Counted from the stretch's first letter, positions 25,168 to 33,768 are shown. The stretch is 64,000 nt of DNA from Nocardia sp. NBC_01503 (GCF_036327755.1 NZ_CP109596.1:4898001-4962000); one strand, 5' to 3'. The notes: a model not told the origin generated them from the letters alone. Program-made: numbers and translations.

Positions 25168-25620
25168 ATGATGTCAACGGTTGCTCTCAAAAGGTCGTGG
25201 GCCCAGGATCTGGATACCGCGACGCTGTACAAGCTGTTGAAACTTCGCGTAGAAGTCTTCGTCGTCGAGCAGAAATGCGCCTACCCGGAACTGGACGGTC
25301 TCGACCTAGGCGTCGAGACCCGTCACTTCTGGCTCGATGACGAGGGTGAGGTAATCTGCACCCTCCGTCTGCTCGAAGAGCACGATGACGGCGTGAAGTC
25401 CTTCCGCATCGGCCGCCTCTGCACCGCCCCCTCGGCCCGCGGACACGGCTACACCACCCGCGTCCTGCAAGCAGCCCTGGCCGAAGCGGGCTCCGGCGCC
25501 ACCGTCCGCCTCAACGCCCAGACCTACCTGGTCGACATGTACACCAAACACGGCTTCAAGATCGACGGCGAAGAGTACATCGAAGACGGCATCCCGCACA
25601 TCCCCATGCGCCGCGGCTGA
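25168..25620 (+). CDS. GNAT-family N-acetyltransferase, ElaA-like
   Basis: A 150-residue acetyltransferase. LYKLLKLRVEVFVVEQKCAYPELDG is the ElaA signature, followed by the acetyl-CoA-binding segment IGRLCTAPSARGHGYTTRVL and the C-terminal VDMYTKHGFKIDGEEYIEDG IPH block. The acceptor is not known for this family. It follows mqo by 18 bp and ends 13 bp before a strong terminator, so the two form an operon. ATG at 25168 and the ATG directly after it are equivalent starts. Confidence 0.88.
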   Translation: MMSTVALKRSWAQDLDTATLYKLLKLRVEVFVVEQKCAYPELDGLDLGVETRHFWLDDEGEVICTLRLLEEHDDGVKSFRIGRLCTAPSARGHGYTTRVLQAALAEAGSGATVRLNAQTYLVDMYTKHGFKIDGEEYIEDGIPHIPMRRG

Positions 25621-25633
25621 TCACCCGAAACAT

Positions 25634-25668
25634 AAAGTCCCGCAACCACTCCCGGTTGCGGGACTTTT
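25634..25668 (+). terminator. Intrinsic terminator after mqo and the GNAT gene
   Basis: A perfect 14-bp stem (25634-25647 with 25654-25667) around ACTCCC, ending in TTTT. Confidence 0.9.
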
Positions 25669-25721
25669 CGTTCCGGCTCGGCCGCCACGGACGTTTGGAT
25701 ATCTGAACGCGATGGCACCCC

Positions 25722-25811
25722 CGTCATCCCGGCATGTTTTTGGCCGGGATCCACACGAGCGGCACTTCAGCCGGTTTCGTGGATCCCGGCCAAAAGCGCG
25801 CCGGGAAGACG
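25722..25811. repeat. Dispersed palindrome, copy D
   Basis: CGTCATCCCGGCATGTTTTT with GGCCGGGATCCACACG on the left mirrors CGTGGATCCCGGCC and AAAAGCGCGCCGGGAAGACG on the right. It lies in the 399-bp gap before the chelatase gene. Confidence 0.8.
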
Positions 25812-25874
25812 GGCGGAGTGTGCCGGGCTGGCGGGCGGGTGTGCCGGGATGACGGGCGGGTGTGCCGGGATGAC
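25811..25874 (+). repeat. 21-bp tandem repeat, three units
   Basis: Units GGGCGGGTGTGCCGGGATGAC at 25833-25853 and 25854-25874 are identical; a diverged 22-bp unit precedes them. Partial units follow to about 25935. Each unit contains the GCCGGGATGAC arm of the adjacent palindrome. Confidence 0.8.
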
Positions 25875-26007
25875 GGGCGGCGCGCGGGCGACAGGGCGGC
25901 GGTCGGCGACAGGGCGGGTGGGGTGACGTGCGGCGGTGCCGGGGTGGCTGCGTCGGTTCGGCTGGTAGCGGTGCGGGGGTAGCGGGGGCGGTCGGTCGGG
26001 GCGCGCA

Positions 26008-26013
26008 TAGAGT
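26008..26013 (+). promoter_or_regulatory. -10 element of a leaderless promoter for the chelatase
   Basis: TAGAGT ends 6 nt before the GTG at 26020; no ribosome-binding site is visible. Confidence 0.45.
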
Positions 26014-26019
26014 TGGGCT

Positions 26020-28176
26020 GTGTCCGTCTCCTCTGTGACTTACTCCGAATCCAAGCGTGCGGCCTCCGATGTCGAGGTCGGGTTTCCGTTCTCGGCGGTG
26101 GTGGGGCAGGAGCGGTTGCAGTTGGCTTTGATTCTCTGCGCCGTCCATCCCGGGATCGGTGGGGTGCTGGTGCGGGGCGAGAAGGGGACGGCGAAGTCGA
26201 CCGTGGTTCGGGCGCTGGCGCAATTGTTGCCGCCGGTGGTGGACGAGAGTGGGGCCCGGCCCGCACGGCTGGTGGAGTTGCCGGTGGGGGCCACCGAGGA
26301 CCGGGTGGTCGGGTCGCTGGACCTGGAGCGGGTGCTGCGCGATGGGGAGCAGGCGTTCAAGCCCGGTTTGCTCGCGGCCGCGCATCACGGCGTGCTCTAT
26401 GTCGACGAGGTGAATCTGCTGCACGACCATCTGGTCGATGTGCTGCTCGATGCCGCCGCCATGGGGCGGGTGCATATCGAGCGCGATGGCGTATCGCATT
26501 CGCATCCGGCGCGATTCGTGCTCGTGGGCACCATGAATCCCGAAGAGGGCGAGCTGCGCCCGCAGCTGCTCGACCGCTTCGGGCTCACCGTGGACGTCGT
26601 CGCCTCCCGTGAGGTGGATGTCCGGATGGCCGTGGTGCGCCGCCGCCTCGACTTCGAAGCCGATCCCGCCGGGTTCGCCGCGAGCTACGCCGGTGCGGAT
26701 CACGAAGTGGCGGAACGCATTCTGACCGCGCGCGACCGCATCGCCGAGGTCACCCTCGACAATGTGGAGCTGCGCCGCATCGCCGCGCTCTGCGCGACCT
26801 TCGATGTCGACGGTATGCGTGCCGACCTGGTCGTCGCCCGTACCGCCACCGCGCACGCCGCCTGGCGCGGCGGCGCTACCGTCACCGAGGCCGATGTGCG
26901 CATTGCCGCGGAACTCGCACTGCCACACCGTCGTAGGCGCGATCCGTTCGATGAACCGGGTATCAGCGAGGAACAACTCGACGACGCCATGGCGCAGGCG
27001 GCCGAGGAAGCGGCGCGAGCCGGTGACGACCTGGGAAAAGCTGAAGCGGCTCCGCGGCATGATGCGGAGTCGCGGGAACCGAATCCGGACGACGATCCCG
27101 ACGGTCCCGGTGGTGGCGCGGATCCGCCTGCGGGTGAACAGGATTCACCGCAGGGTGCTGATCGGCAGAACTCGGCGCAGCCGGACGGTGGAGCCCCGGA
27201 CGGTGCGCACGATGGGCCATTGGATGGTGTGCACGACGGCCCTGCGGACAATCGGGATTGGTCCACCCTCGACAGCTCGGCCGGTTCGGATTCGCCGCAG
27301 CGTCCGGGCGACCGCGACGAACCGGATGGCAAGGGCGACAAGCCATCCCAGCGTGAGGGTCGCTCCGCCGCACCCGCCCAATCCATCGCCAAACCTCCAC
27401 GCTGGGAGGTCCCCGGCGTAGGTGAGGGCGCTCCCGGTCGTCGCTCCCGCGCGCGTACTCGTCAGGGTCGCGTCGTCCGCCCCACCCCCGAAACCGGCAC
27501 CGGTCTGCACCTGCTCGGCACCATCTTCGCCGCCGCCCCGCACCAGCGGGCCCGTGGCCGCCTGACCGGCCCCCTCGAATTCGCCCCCGGTGATCTGCGC
27601 GGCGCGTATCGCGAAGGCCGCGAAGGCAATCTGGTCGTCTTCGTGGTCGACGCGTCGGGCTCCATGGCCTCCCGCGACCGCCTCTCCGCCGTCACCGGCG
27701 CGGTGGTGGCCCTGCTCCGCGACGCCTACCAGCGGCGCGACAAGGTCGCCGTCATCACGGTCCGCGGTCAGGACGCCGAACTGGTTCTGCCGCCCACCTC
27801 CTCGGTGGATATCGCCGTCCGCCGCCTCGCCGATATGCGCACCGGCGGCAAAACCCCACTCGCCCAAGGACTTCTGAAGGCCCGCGAGGTCGTCCACCGC
27901 GAACATATCCGCGACCCGCACCGCCGCCCCATGCTCGTCATGCTCACCGACGGCCGGGCCACCGGCGGCCCCGATCCGGTCCCGCGCGCCCGCGCCGCCG
28001 CCCGCCTGCTGGCCAATGAATCGGTCACCGCCATGGTCGTCGACTGTGAACGCGGCATGATCCGCCTCGGCCTGGCCCGCGACCTCGCCCGGGAGCTCCG
28101 CGGCGGCTACCTGCAACTGGCCGAACTCACCGGCGATTCCGTAGCGGGCGTGGTCCGAGCCACCCGCGCCGCCTGA
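26020..28176 (+). CDS. Single-chain BchI/BchD-type metal chelatase, putative cobaltochelatase subunit
   Basis: A 718-residue protein with three parts. Residues 20-340 form an AAA+ ATPase: GVLVRGEKGTAKSTVVRALA has the Walker A motif, HHGVLYVDEVNLLHDHLVD Walker B, and FVLVGTMNPEEGELRPQLLD sensor 1. Residues 340-480 form an Asp/Gly/Pro-rich linker. The rest is a VWA domain with the MIDAS motif DASGS starting at Asp544 and VMLTDGRATGG. This is the layout of actinobacterial 'magnesium chelatase subunit D' proteins found in cobalamin loci, thought to drive cobalt insertion with a large CobN-type subunit. No CobN is in the window. cobO follows about 200 bp downstream. A role in another metal-loading process cannot be excluded. 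Confidence 0.88.
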   Translation: MSVSSVTYSESKRAASDVEVGFPFSAVVGQERLQLALILCAVHPGIGGVLVRGEKGTAKSTVVRALAQLLPPVVDESGARPARLVELPVGATEDRVVGSLDLERVLRDGEQAFKPGLLAAAHHGVLYVDEVNLLHDHLVDVLLDAAAMGRVHIERDGVSHSHPARFVLVGTMNPEEGELRPQLLDRFGLTVDVVASREVDVRMAVVRRRLDFEADPAGFAASYAGADHEVAERILTARDRIAEVTLDNVELRRIAALCATFDVDGMRADLVVARTATAHAAWRGGATVTEADVRIAAELALPHRRRRDPFDEPGISEEQLDDAMAQAAEEAARAGDDLGKAEAAPRHDAESREPNPDDDPDGPGGGADPPAGEQDSPQGADRQNSAQPDGGAPDGAHDGPLDGVHDGPADNRDWSTLDSSAGSDSPQRPGDRDEPDGKGDKPSQREGRSAAPAQSIAKPPRWEVPGVGEGAPGRRSRARTRQGRVVRPTPETGTGLHLLGTIFAAAPHQRARGRLTGPLEFAPGDLRGAYREGREGNLVVFVVDASGSMASRDRLSAVTGAVVALLRDAYQRRDKVAVITVRGQDAELVLPPTSSVDIAVRRLADMRTGGKTPLAQGLLKAREVVHREHIRDPHRRPMLVMLTDGRATGGPDPVPRARAAARLLANESVTAMVVDCERGMIRLGLARDLARELRGGYLQLAELTGDSVAGVVRATRAA

Positions 28177-28193
28177 CCTGCTCACCCGCTCAC

Positions 28194-28241
28194 CAGGAAC
28201 TGATGGCAGCGTTTCGCCCCGAACCGCGCCACCAGTTCCTG
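28194..28241 (+). terminator. Hairpin after the chelatase gene
   Basis: CAGGAACTGATGGC pairs with GCCACCAGTTCCTG (one A-C mismatch) across a 20-nt loop, starting 17 nt past the stop codon. There is no T tract. It may terminate or stabilise the transcript. Confidence 0.45.
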
Positions 28242-28373
28242 CTCGAAGACCAGCTGACCTGCGCGAGGCACCCGCAACGTGGTGAGTGCGCCCGGCGCGG
28301 GGTGCGAGGTGGGCGTATGGCACCGTGGAGCGAGCGTGCGGCGACGGCCGCGCGGTGAAAGGAGTTCGATTCC

Positions 28374-28994
28374 ATGCCCAAGGGTGTTCCGTTGGCCGAG
28401 AGCATTCCCGACGACGGGTTGACCACGCGGCAGCGGCGCAATCTGCCGGTGCTGGCCGTGCACACCGGACCGGGCAAGGGGAAGTCGACGGCCGCGTTCG
28501 GGATGGCGCTGCGGGCGTGGAATCAGGGCTTCGATGTGGCGGTGTTCCAATTCGTGAAGAGCGCCAAATGGAAGGTGGGGGAGGAGGCCGCCTTCCGCAC
28601 CCTGGGGCAGCTGCACGAGGAGACCGGCGCGGGCGGGGCGGTCGAATGGCACAAGATGGGCGAGGGCTGGTCCTGGACCCGTAAACAGGGGTCCGATGAG
28701 GATCATGCCGCCGCGGCGCTGGCCGGATGGCAGGAGATCAAGCGGCGGCTCGAGGCCGAACAGCATCGCTTCTATGTGCTGGACGAGTTCACCTACCCGC
28801 TCAAATGGGGCTGGGTGGATGTGGACGAGGTCGTCGCGACGCTGCGCGATCGGCCCGGCAACCAGCATGTGGTGATCACCGGACGCGATGCCCCGCAGGC
28901 GCTCGTGGATGCCGCCGATCTCGTCACCGAGATGACGAAGGTCAAGCACCCGATGGACGCGGGCCGTAAAGGCCAGCGCGGCATCGAATGGTGA
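28374..28994 (+). CDS. cobO: Cob(I)yrinic acid a,c-diamide adenosyltransferase
   Basis: A 206-residue enzyme that transfers adenosyl from ATP to the corrinoid cobalt. The P-loop VHTGPGKGKSTAAFG lies at 30-43. The family blocks VFQFVKSAKWKVGEE, AVEWHKMGEGWSW, FYVLDEFTYPLKWGWVDVDE and HVVITGRDAPQAL follow in order, and the C-terminus KHPMDAGRKGQRGIEW is diagnostic of CobO/BtuR. The ATG has an AAGGAG ribosome-binding site. cobB begins 109 bp later, so an operon cobO-cobB-cbiG is likely. Confidence 0.96.
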   Translation: MPKGVPLAESIPDDGLTTRQRRNLPVLAVHTGPGKGKSTAAFGMALRAWNQGFDVAVFQFVKSAKWKVGEEAAFRTLGQLHEETGAGGAVEWHKMGEGWSWTRKQGSDEDHAAAALAGWQEIKRRLEAEQHRFYVLDEFTYPLKWGWVDVDEVVATLRDRPGNQHVVITGRDAPQALVDAADLVTEMTKVKHPMDAGRKGQRGIEW

Positions 28995-29103
28995 ACACGG
29001 ATCAACTCGCGGCGTCTATGGACGCCCTGGGGCGCTGGGGCATCCGCAGGTGCGCTGTGCGTGTGCCCGTACGCCTGAATACCGCTCGTGCCGGGGGTAC
29101 GCG

Positions 29104-30657
29104 GTGAGCGTGCCCGCGGTGGTGATCGCCGCGCCCGCCTCGGGGAGCGGAAAGACCACGCTCGCAACCGGATTGATCGGCGCCCTGCGGCGCGCCGGAC
29201 ATCGGGTCGCACCGTTCAAGGTAGGCCCCGACTATATCGATCCCGGCTATCACGGTCTGGCCGCCGGACGTCCGGGCCGTAATCTGGACCCGGTGCTCTG
29301 CGGAGCCGAACGCGTTGTCCCGCTGTACCGCCACGGTAGCGCCGACTGCGATATCGCCGTGGTCGAGGGCGTTATGGGCCTGTTCGACGGCCGTATCGAC
29401 GATAACAACACCGACCCCATCGCCGAGGGCTCCACCGCCCAGATCGCCGCCATGCTCGGCGCCCCGGTAGTCCTGGTCGTCGACGCTCGCGGCCACAGCC
29501 AGAGCCTGGCCGCCCTCCTGCACGGCTTCGCCACCTACGACAGCGGAATCCGTTTGGGTGGAGTAATTCTCAACCGCGTAGGCAGCGAACGCCACGAACA
29601 GGTCCTGCGCGCCGCCTGCACCCGAGTGGGCCTGCCGGTCCTGGGCGCACTCCCGCGCCTGGCCGAACTGTCTGTTCCGTCAAGGCATCTCGGCCTGATA
29701 CCTGCGATAGAGCACGGCTCCGCCGCCCAATCCGCCGTGGACGCCATGACGGATCTCGTTGCCGCCCACATAGACCTGGCCGCAGTAGTCGCGCTGGCAG
29801 ACTCTCGCACCACCGGCCCGGCCTGGAATCCCCGCGCCGAGCTGCGGGCTGCCGCCGAACTCGAAGCCGTCGCCGGACCACCGGCGGTCGCCACCGGGAT
29901 CGGCGGCAACGATGAATCAGGCACTGGCGTAGGAGGTCTCACGAATACTTCGGGACCGGGCACGGGTGGCGGTGTGGTGGAGGCAGCGCTGGCGAATATC
30001 ACCGAAGGTGCGTCAGCCGAGCGCAGCGCGGGCCCGGTGATCGCGGTGGCAGGCGGTGCCGCCTTCACCTTCGGCTATGCCGAGCACCGTGAACTCCTGG
30101 AGGCGGCCGGAGCGCGGGTGGTGGTCTTCGACCCCACCCGTGATGAACTCCCCACCGGCACAGCGGGTCTGGTGATTCCCGGTGGATTCCCCGAAGAGCA
30201 CGCCGCCGACCTCTCCGCGAATACCGCTCTCCTGGCATCCATCGCCGACCAGGCTCGCCGGGGCTTGCCCATCCACGCCGAATGCGCGGGTCTGCTCTAC
30301 CTGACCCGCTCCCTGGACGGCCACCGCATGGCCGGAGTGGTCGACGTCGACGCGGAGTTCGGCCCCCGCCTGACCCTCGGCTACCGAGATGCCGTGGCCC
30401 TCACCGACTCTCCCCTCTGGCGGGCGGGCGAACGCGTCCGAGGCCACGAGTTCCACCGCACCCGCCTAGCCGCCCCACCCACCGACTCGGTCGCCTGGGC
30501 CTGGCGCGCCCCCTCCGGCGAAACAGTCCGCGAAGGCGCGACCCTCCACAACGTCCACGCCTCCTACCTCCACACCCACCCCGCCGGCAACCCCGCCGCT
30601 ATAGCCCGCTTCGTCACCGCCGCAAAAACTTTCGCCAGCACCCGCACCCCGGCATGA
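29104..30657 (+). CDS. cobB: Cobyrinate/hydrogenobyrinate a,c-diamide synthase
   Basis: A 517-residue glutamine-dependent amidotransferase for side chains a and c. The ATP domain has VVIAAPASGSGKTTLATGLI (P-loop near 11-18), FKVGPDYIDPGYH and VEGVMGLFDGRIDDN. The glutaminase domain has IHAECAGLLYL with nucleophile Cys394. A Gly/Ser/Thr-rich segment near residues 270-300 (GIGGNDESGTGVGG) looks like a flexible insert. GTG at 29104 is the likely start. The stop codon overlaps the next ATG (ATGA at 30654-30657), implying translational coupling. Confidence 0.94.
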   Translation: MSVPAVVIAAPASGSGKTTLATGLIGALRRAGHRVAPFKVGPDYIDPGYHGLAAGRPGRNLDPVLCGAERVVPLYRHGSADCDIAVVEGVMGLFDGRIDDNNTDPIAEGSTAQIAAMLGAPVVLVVDARGHSQSLAALLHGFATYDSGIRLGGVILNRVGSERHEQVLRAACTRVGLPVLGALPRLAELSVPSRHLGLIPAIEHGSAAQSAVDAMTDLVAAHIDLAAVVALADSRTTGPAWNPRAELRAAAELEAVAGPPAVATGIGGNDESGTGVGGLTNTSGPGTGGGVVEAALANITEGASAERSAGPVIAVAGGAAFTFGYAEHRELLEAAGARVVVFDPTRDELPTGTAGLVIPGGFPEEHAADLSANTALLASIADQARRGLPIHAECAGLLYLTRSLDGHRMAGVVDVDAEFGPRLTLGYRDAVALTDSPLWRAGERVRGHEFHRTRLAAPPTDSVAWAWRAPSGETVREGATLHNVHASYLHTHPAGNPAAIARFVTAAKTFASTRTPA

Positions 30658-30920
30658 CCCGCTTCGACCGGGGTTCCGCCGCATCGCGCACCGTGGGCGT
30701 GGGCGGTCGCCCCGGTCCGCGGGTCGCCGCCTTCGTTGCTGGAGTTCGACAAGCGACGGTCGCATGCCCGGCCACAGCGGACGGCCGAGGAAATGAGCCG
30801 GGTCTCCTGGCGGCTGCCGCCGACATCGACCCCGAACGACCATCGGGGCGCGAATTTCGCTCCCGCTCAGGGAGCGCTGACGCGGAGCCGGTCCGGGACT
30901 CCCCGGGCGTGAGCGCATGA
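30654..30920 (+). CDS. Degenerate CbiG-C/CobE-like domain, probable decayed duplicate
   Basis: An 88-residue frame overlapping cobB by ATGA and overlapping the next gene by ATGA. Residues 13-31 (TVGVGGRPGPRVAAFVAGVR) resemble the VGIG start of a CbiG C-terminal domain. Residues 34-56, TVACPATADGRGNEPGLLAAAAD, match EIACLATVDRRANEPGLVGAAQ of the next gene at about 13 of 23 positions. After that the similarity stops and a charged tail follows. The frame is therefore best read as a truncated tandem duplicate, kept open by its coupling to the neighbours. It may still be translated but lacks half the fold. A spurious frame is possible. Confidence 0.45.
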   Translation: MTRFDRGSAASRTVGVGGRPGPRVAAFVAGVRQATVACPATADGRGNEPGLLAAAADIDPERPSGREFRSRSGSADAEPVRDSPGVSA

Positions 30921-31300
30921 CATCGCGCGACCTCCCACCCGGTCCCTACGCGGTGGGGATCGGGCTGCGCGCGGGAGCGGAAGCCGCCATCATCGCCGCC
31001 GCCGTCCGAGCATGCCTGGGCGACTTCGAGATCGCCTGCCTGGCAACGGTCGATCGTCGCGCGAACGAGCCGGGCCTCGTAGGCGCGGCGCAGCTGCTCG
31101 GGGTGCCGGTGGTGGTATTCCCCGTCGATCAGCTGGCCCGGGTCCCGGTGCCGAATCCTTCGGCCCGCACCGCCGAGGCACTCGGCACGCCCAGCGTCGC
31201 CGAGGCCGCCGCGCTCTCGGCCTCGCGGGGCGGCGAACTGACCGTGCCGAAGACCGTCATCAGCGGAATTACCCTGGCCGCCGCGCTAATTCGCGATTGA
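30917..31300 (+). CDS. Cobalamin biosynthesis protein, CbiG C-terminal domain / CobE-like
   Basis: A 127-residue protein consisting of a single CbiG_C domain: YAVGIGLRAGAEAAIIAAAVRA, ACLATVDRRANEPGLVGAAQLLGV, then the diagnostic LGTPSVAEAAALSASRGGEL and VPKTVISGITLA. Stand-alone versions are called CobE, which in the aerobic pathway has been linked to binding the corrin intermediate hydrogenobyrinic acid. It is the last gene of the cobO-cobB run and overlaps the previous frame by ATGA. Confidence 0.85.
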   Translation: MTSRDLPPGPYAVGIGLRAGAEAAIIAAAVRACLGDFEIACLATVDRRANEPGLVGAAQLLGVPVVVFPVDQLARVPVPNPSARTAEALGTPSVAEAAALSASRGGELTVPKTVISGITLAAALIRD

Positions 31301-31426
31301 TTCCGAAGCCGTCGCCGTGATGGGCCACTTCACCGGACAGGGTCCGCCGCGCTCGCCGACCGGTTGGGTATCGGCGGCGCGGCGGGGGAGCGGGTCACGC
31401 GGGTGGCCTCGCTCGATTCGGATGGG

Positions 31427-32536
31427 TCAGGGGGCCACCGACCCCCAATCGGCGAAGCCGGTGGGGTCGTGGCGGCCGAGGGAGCCGTGTTCGAACAGGC
31501 CCCAGCCCTCGGCGTCGCCGCAGCGGGCTTTGCCGACGTGGTCGATGACGCCGAAGGGGATGCGGCCCGCGTTGGCGGGATCGGTGAGGTTGTAGACCTT
31601 GCTCTCGGACCAGTCGCGGCCCTTCCACTGGCCGTGCTGCCAGTCCGGATCGCCGCCGTAGCCCGCGCCGACGTGCAGGGCGATGAAGGTGCCCGCCTCG
31701 ACCTCCACCTCCAACGGCTTGCCGTCGGGGGTGGTGAGTTCCAGACGCAGCGCGGTGGGGATGCGGGTGCCGGACTTATAGGTCAGATGCACTCGCGGCC
31801 AACCCAATTGCTCGATGCGGCCGTCATGCCAGATGCGGGTGGCATCGTTGAGGGTGCGGAAGCCGTTGGGCTCCTCCTGCACGATGACGATGATCGAGAA
31901 GTCGTCGAAGCGCAGCGGCACGTACAGCCACCAGAAGCCCTCGGACGGTTCCGAAGCCACGCGCCCCGGCGGATCGGATTCGCCGACGGGCCGGATACCC
32001 CAGGACCGGTCCCGGGTGCCCATCCAGCTCGCGGGATCGACGGCGAAGTCGGTGCCGTCCACATGCAGTGTGCCGGACCAGGATCCGACCTGCGCGAAGC
32101 GCTGCGCCTCGATCATGGCCTTGTTCATACCGGTGATGATGGTGTGCGCCTCCTCCTGTACGACGGGGAAGGAACCCTCCCAGGTCATATCGAAGGACAG
32201 ATCGTCGTGCTCGCAGATCACCCGCAGCTTGCGCAGCGGTTCGATCACCTCGATGCGATAGCCGCCGACCGCCAGGTCCAGCCCGCGCTGTTCCAGCGCG
32301 TCGGAGAAGCGCACCGCGTGCTGGATATCCCCGCGTCGCACGGTGGCGAACGCGTCGGTCACACCCAGGTTCGGGTACACGCCGAAGCCGGTGACCAACA
32401 TCAGATCACCGCTGGTGTCGATGGCGTTGTAGTAGCTGCGGTCGTAGAAGTTCTTGTCGCTGCTGGCAACTCGCGCCATGGGCTGCGGAGTCTGGTGGAT
32501 CGGGTATTCGTCCAGCGGGCCGATCATGGGTCGCAT
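31427..32536 (-). CDS. Conserved actinobacterial protein of unknown function
   Basis: A 369-residue cytosolic protein, rich in beta strands (SDKNFYDRSYYNAIDTSGD, DLAVGGYRIEVIEPLRKLRV, FWWLYVPLRFDDFSIIVIVQ). No catalytic motif is recognised. Proteins of this type often neighbour aminoglycoside-phosphotransferase-like genes in Rhodococcus, Nocardia and Mycobacterium, and that is the case here: the upstream phosphotransferase stop is 7 bp from this start. The pair forms an operon with a KstR-type box upstream, so a link to steroid or lipid metabolism is plausible but unproven. Confidence 0.7.
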   Translation of the reverse strand: MRPMIGPLDEYPIHQTPQPMARVASSDKNFYDRSYYNAIDTSGDLMLVTGFGVYPNLGVTDAFATVRRGDIQHAVRFSDALEQRGLDLAVGGYRIEVIEPLRKLRVICEHDDLSFDMTWEGSFPVVQEEAHTIITGMNKAMIEAQRFAQVGSWSGTLHVDGTDFAVDPASWMGTRDRSWGIRPVGESDPPGRVASEPSEGFWWLYVPLRFDDFSIIVIVQEEPNGFRTLNDATRIWHDGRIEQLGWPRVHLTYKSGTRIPTALRLELTTPDGKPLEVEVEAGTFIALHVGAGYGGDPDWQHGQWKGRDWSESKVYNLTDPANAGRIPFGVIDHVGKARCGDAEGWGLFEHGSLGRHDPTGFADWGSVAP

Positions 32537-32543
32537 ATATCTC

Positions 32544-33677
32544 TCAATCCCAGGCGTAGGTGCCGTCGAGGAGGGCCTCGAGCAGTCGTCGGTGCATGAC
32601 GTAGTCGTCGCGGTCGGCGGTGTCGGTGTCCTCGCCGAAATGGATCATGCGGCGCTTGATACGGGCCATGACAATGCCGTGCCGCAGCGCCGCGTAGGTG
32701 AGGTACCAGTCCAGATCGACCAAGGTGTGCCCGGTCTGCTCCTGATACAGCTTCTCGATATCGCTGCGGCGCAGGAAGTCCGGGAGTCCGGGCTGATCGA
32801 ACTGGGTGGCGATGTCCTGGAAGAAGCGGTGAATCAGGATGGGCCAGGCCACATCCAGTTCGCGCGGGCCGATGGCGGCCATCTCCCAGTCCAGCACCGC
32901 GGCGGTCTCGCCGGTCTCCTCGGAGAACATGATGTTGCCCGGTCGCGCGTCACCCCAGCTGAGCACATCCGGTCCGGAGTCGCCCGGCCAGTTCTGCTCC
33001 AGGTATTCGAAGGTGCGCTCCAGCAACGGGATTCGGAATCCGTCATTGGCCAGCGCCCAGTTGTACCACTGCTTCTGCGCCTCGAAGTGCCGCCGCAGCG
33101 CCGACCCCTCGCCGTCCAGCATGGGGAACTTCTGCTCGGGATTCTCGATGCCGTGCACCTTGGCGATGGCCTCGACGGTCTTACGAGTGATCTCCAGCCG
33201 CTCCTCGGGGGTGGAGTCGAAGACCCAGCCGAAGAACACGTACGGCGGATTGTCTTCCGCCACACGGCCGCTCACCCGTCGCATGACGAAGAACGGCGAT
33301 CCGAGGATGGACGCGTCGCTCTCCATCCAGCACAGCGGCGGCACCGGAATATCGGTGGCCTCGGCGACCCCGGCCATCACGGCGTACTGGGTTTCCAGAT
33401 CGTAGTTCTCGAAGACCGGGAAGGCGCTCTGCTCCGGTGGCATCCGGGCCACGAAGGAGCCGCCCGCGGGCTCGCCGTCCTTGGTCCATTCGGCCTCGAA
33501 AAGCAGTGTGGTGCTGGACATGCCACCCGCCTGCGGTTTGGTCAGCGACGTCACGCGCGGCGCGTCATCGGCGTCGACCTTGGTGGCGAGCCACGCCGCC
33601 AACTGCTCCGCGAGTTGATCATTGTCCCGGTCCGAGACGGTGAGTTCCCATCTCTGGTTGGGGTCGTCGGCCGACAT
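32544..33677 (-). CDS. Phosphotransferase-family protein (APH-like kinase fold)
   Basis: A 377-residue protein with the aminoglycoside-phosphotransferase fold. KPQAGGMSSTTLLFEA is the nucleotide-binding loop. VLSWGDARPGNIMFSEET is the catalytic loop with Asp, in place of the usual HGD, and LDWEMAAIGPRELDVAW is the metal-binding DxD-like segment. These sequences resemble the ACAD10/ACAD11-type phosphotransferases that accompany acyl-CoA metabolism rather than antibiotic resistance enzymes. An AGGAGG ribosome-binding site precedes the ATG. It is the first gene of a two-gene operon, 92 bp downstream of a KstR-type palindrome. Confidence 0.85.
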   Translation of the reverse strand: MSADDPNQRWELTVSDRDNDQLAEQLAAWLATKVDADDAPRVTSLTKPQAGGMSSTTLLFEAEWTKDGEPAGGSFVARMPPEQSAFPVFENYDLETQYAVMAGVAEATDIPVPPLCWMESDASILGSPFFVMRRVSGRVAEDNPPYVFFGWVFDSTPEERLEITRKTVEAIAKVHGIENPEQKFPMLDGEGSALRRHFEAQKQWYNWALANDGFRIPLLERTFEYLEQNWPGDSGPDVLSWGDARPGNIMFSEETGETAAVLDWEMAAIGPRELDVAWPILIHRFFQDIATQFDQPGLPDFLRRSDIEKLYQEQTGHTLVDLDWYLTYAALRHGIVMARIKRRMIHFGEDTDTADRDDYVMHRRLLEALLDGTYAWD

Positions 33678-33768
33678 TCATTTCCTCCTGCAGTGGAAAG
33701 ACAGGCGTGCCAGTGCGGGTCCGGGCCGGTGGGCTCGTTTGTGACACGGTTAACACGGTGTCCCGAAA

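Noticed and set aside
25811..25874. Possible CRISPR-like array in the 21-bp tandem repeats
   Set aside because: Units are directly adjacent with no spacers, and no cas gene is in the window.
28242..28373. A cobalamin riboswitch before cobO
   Set aside because: The leader lacks the conserved B12-box-like core and shows only a simple hairpin just after the chelatase gene.
29050..29103. An earlier start for cobB at 29050
   Set aside because: The extra 18 residues are Cys/Arg-rich and precede the conserved VVIAAPASGSGKTT opening; GTG at 29104 fits the family better.
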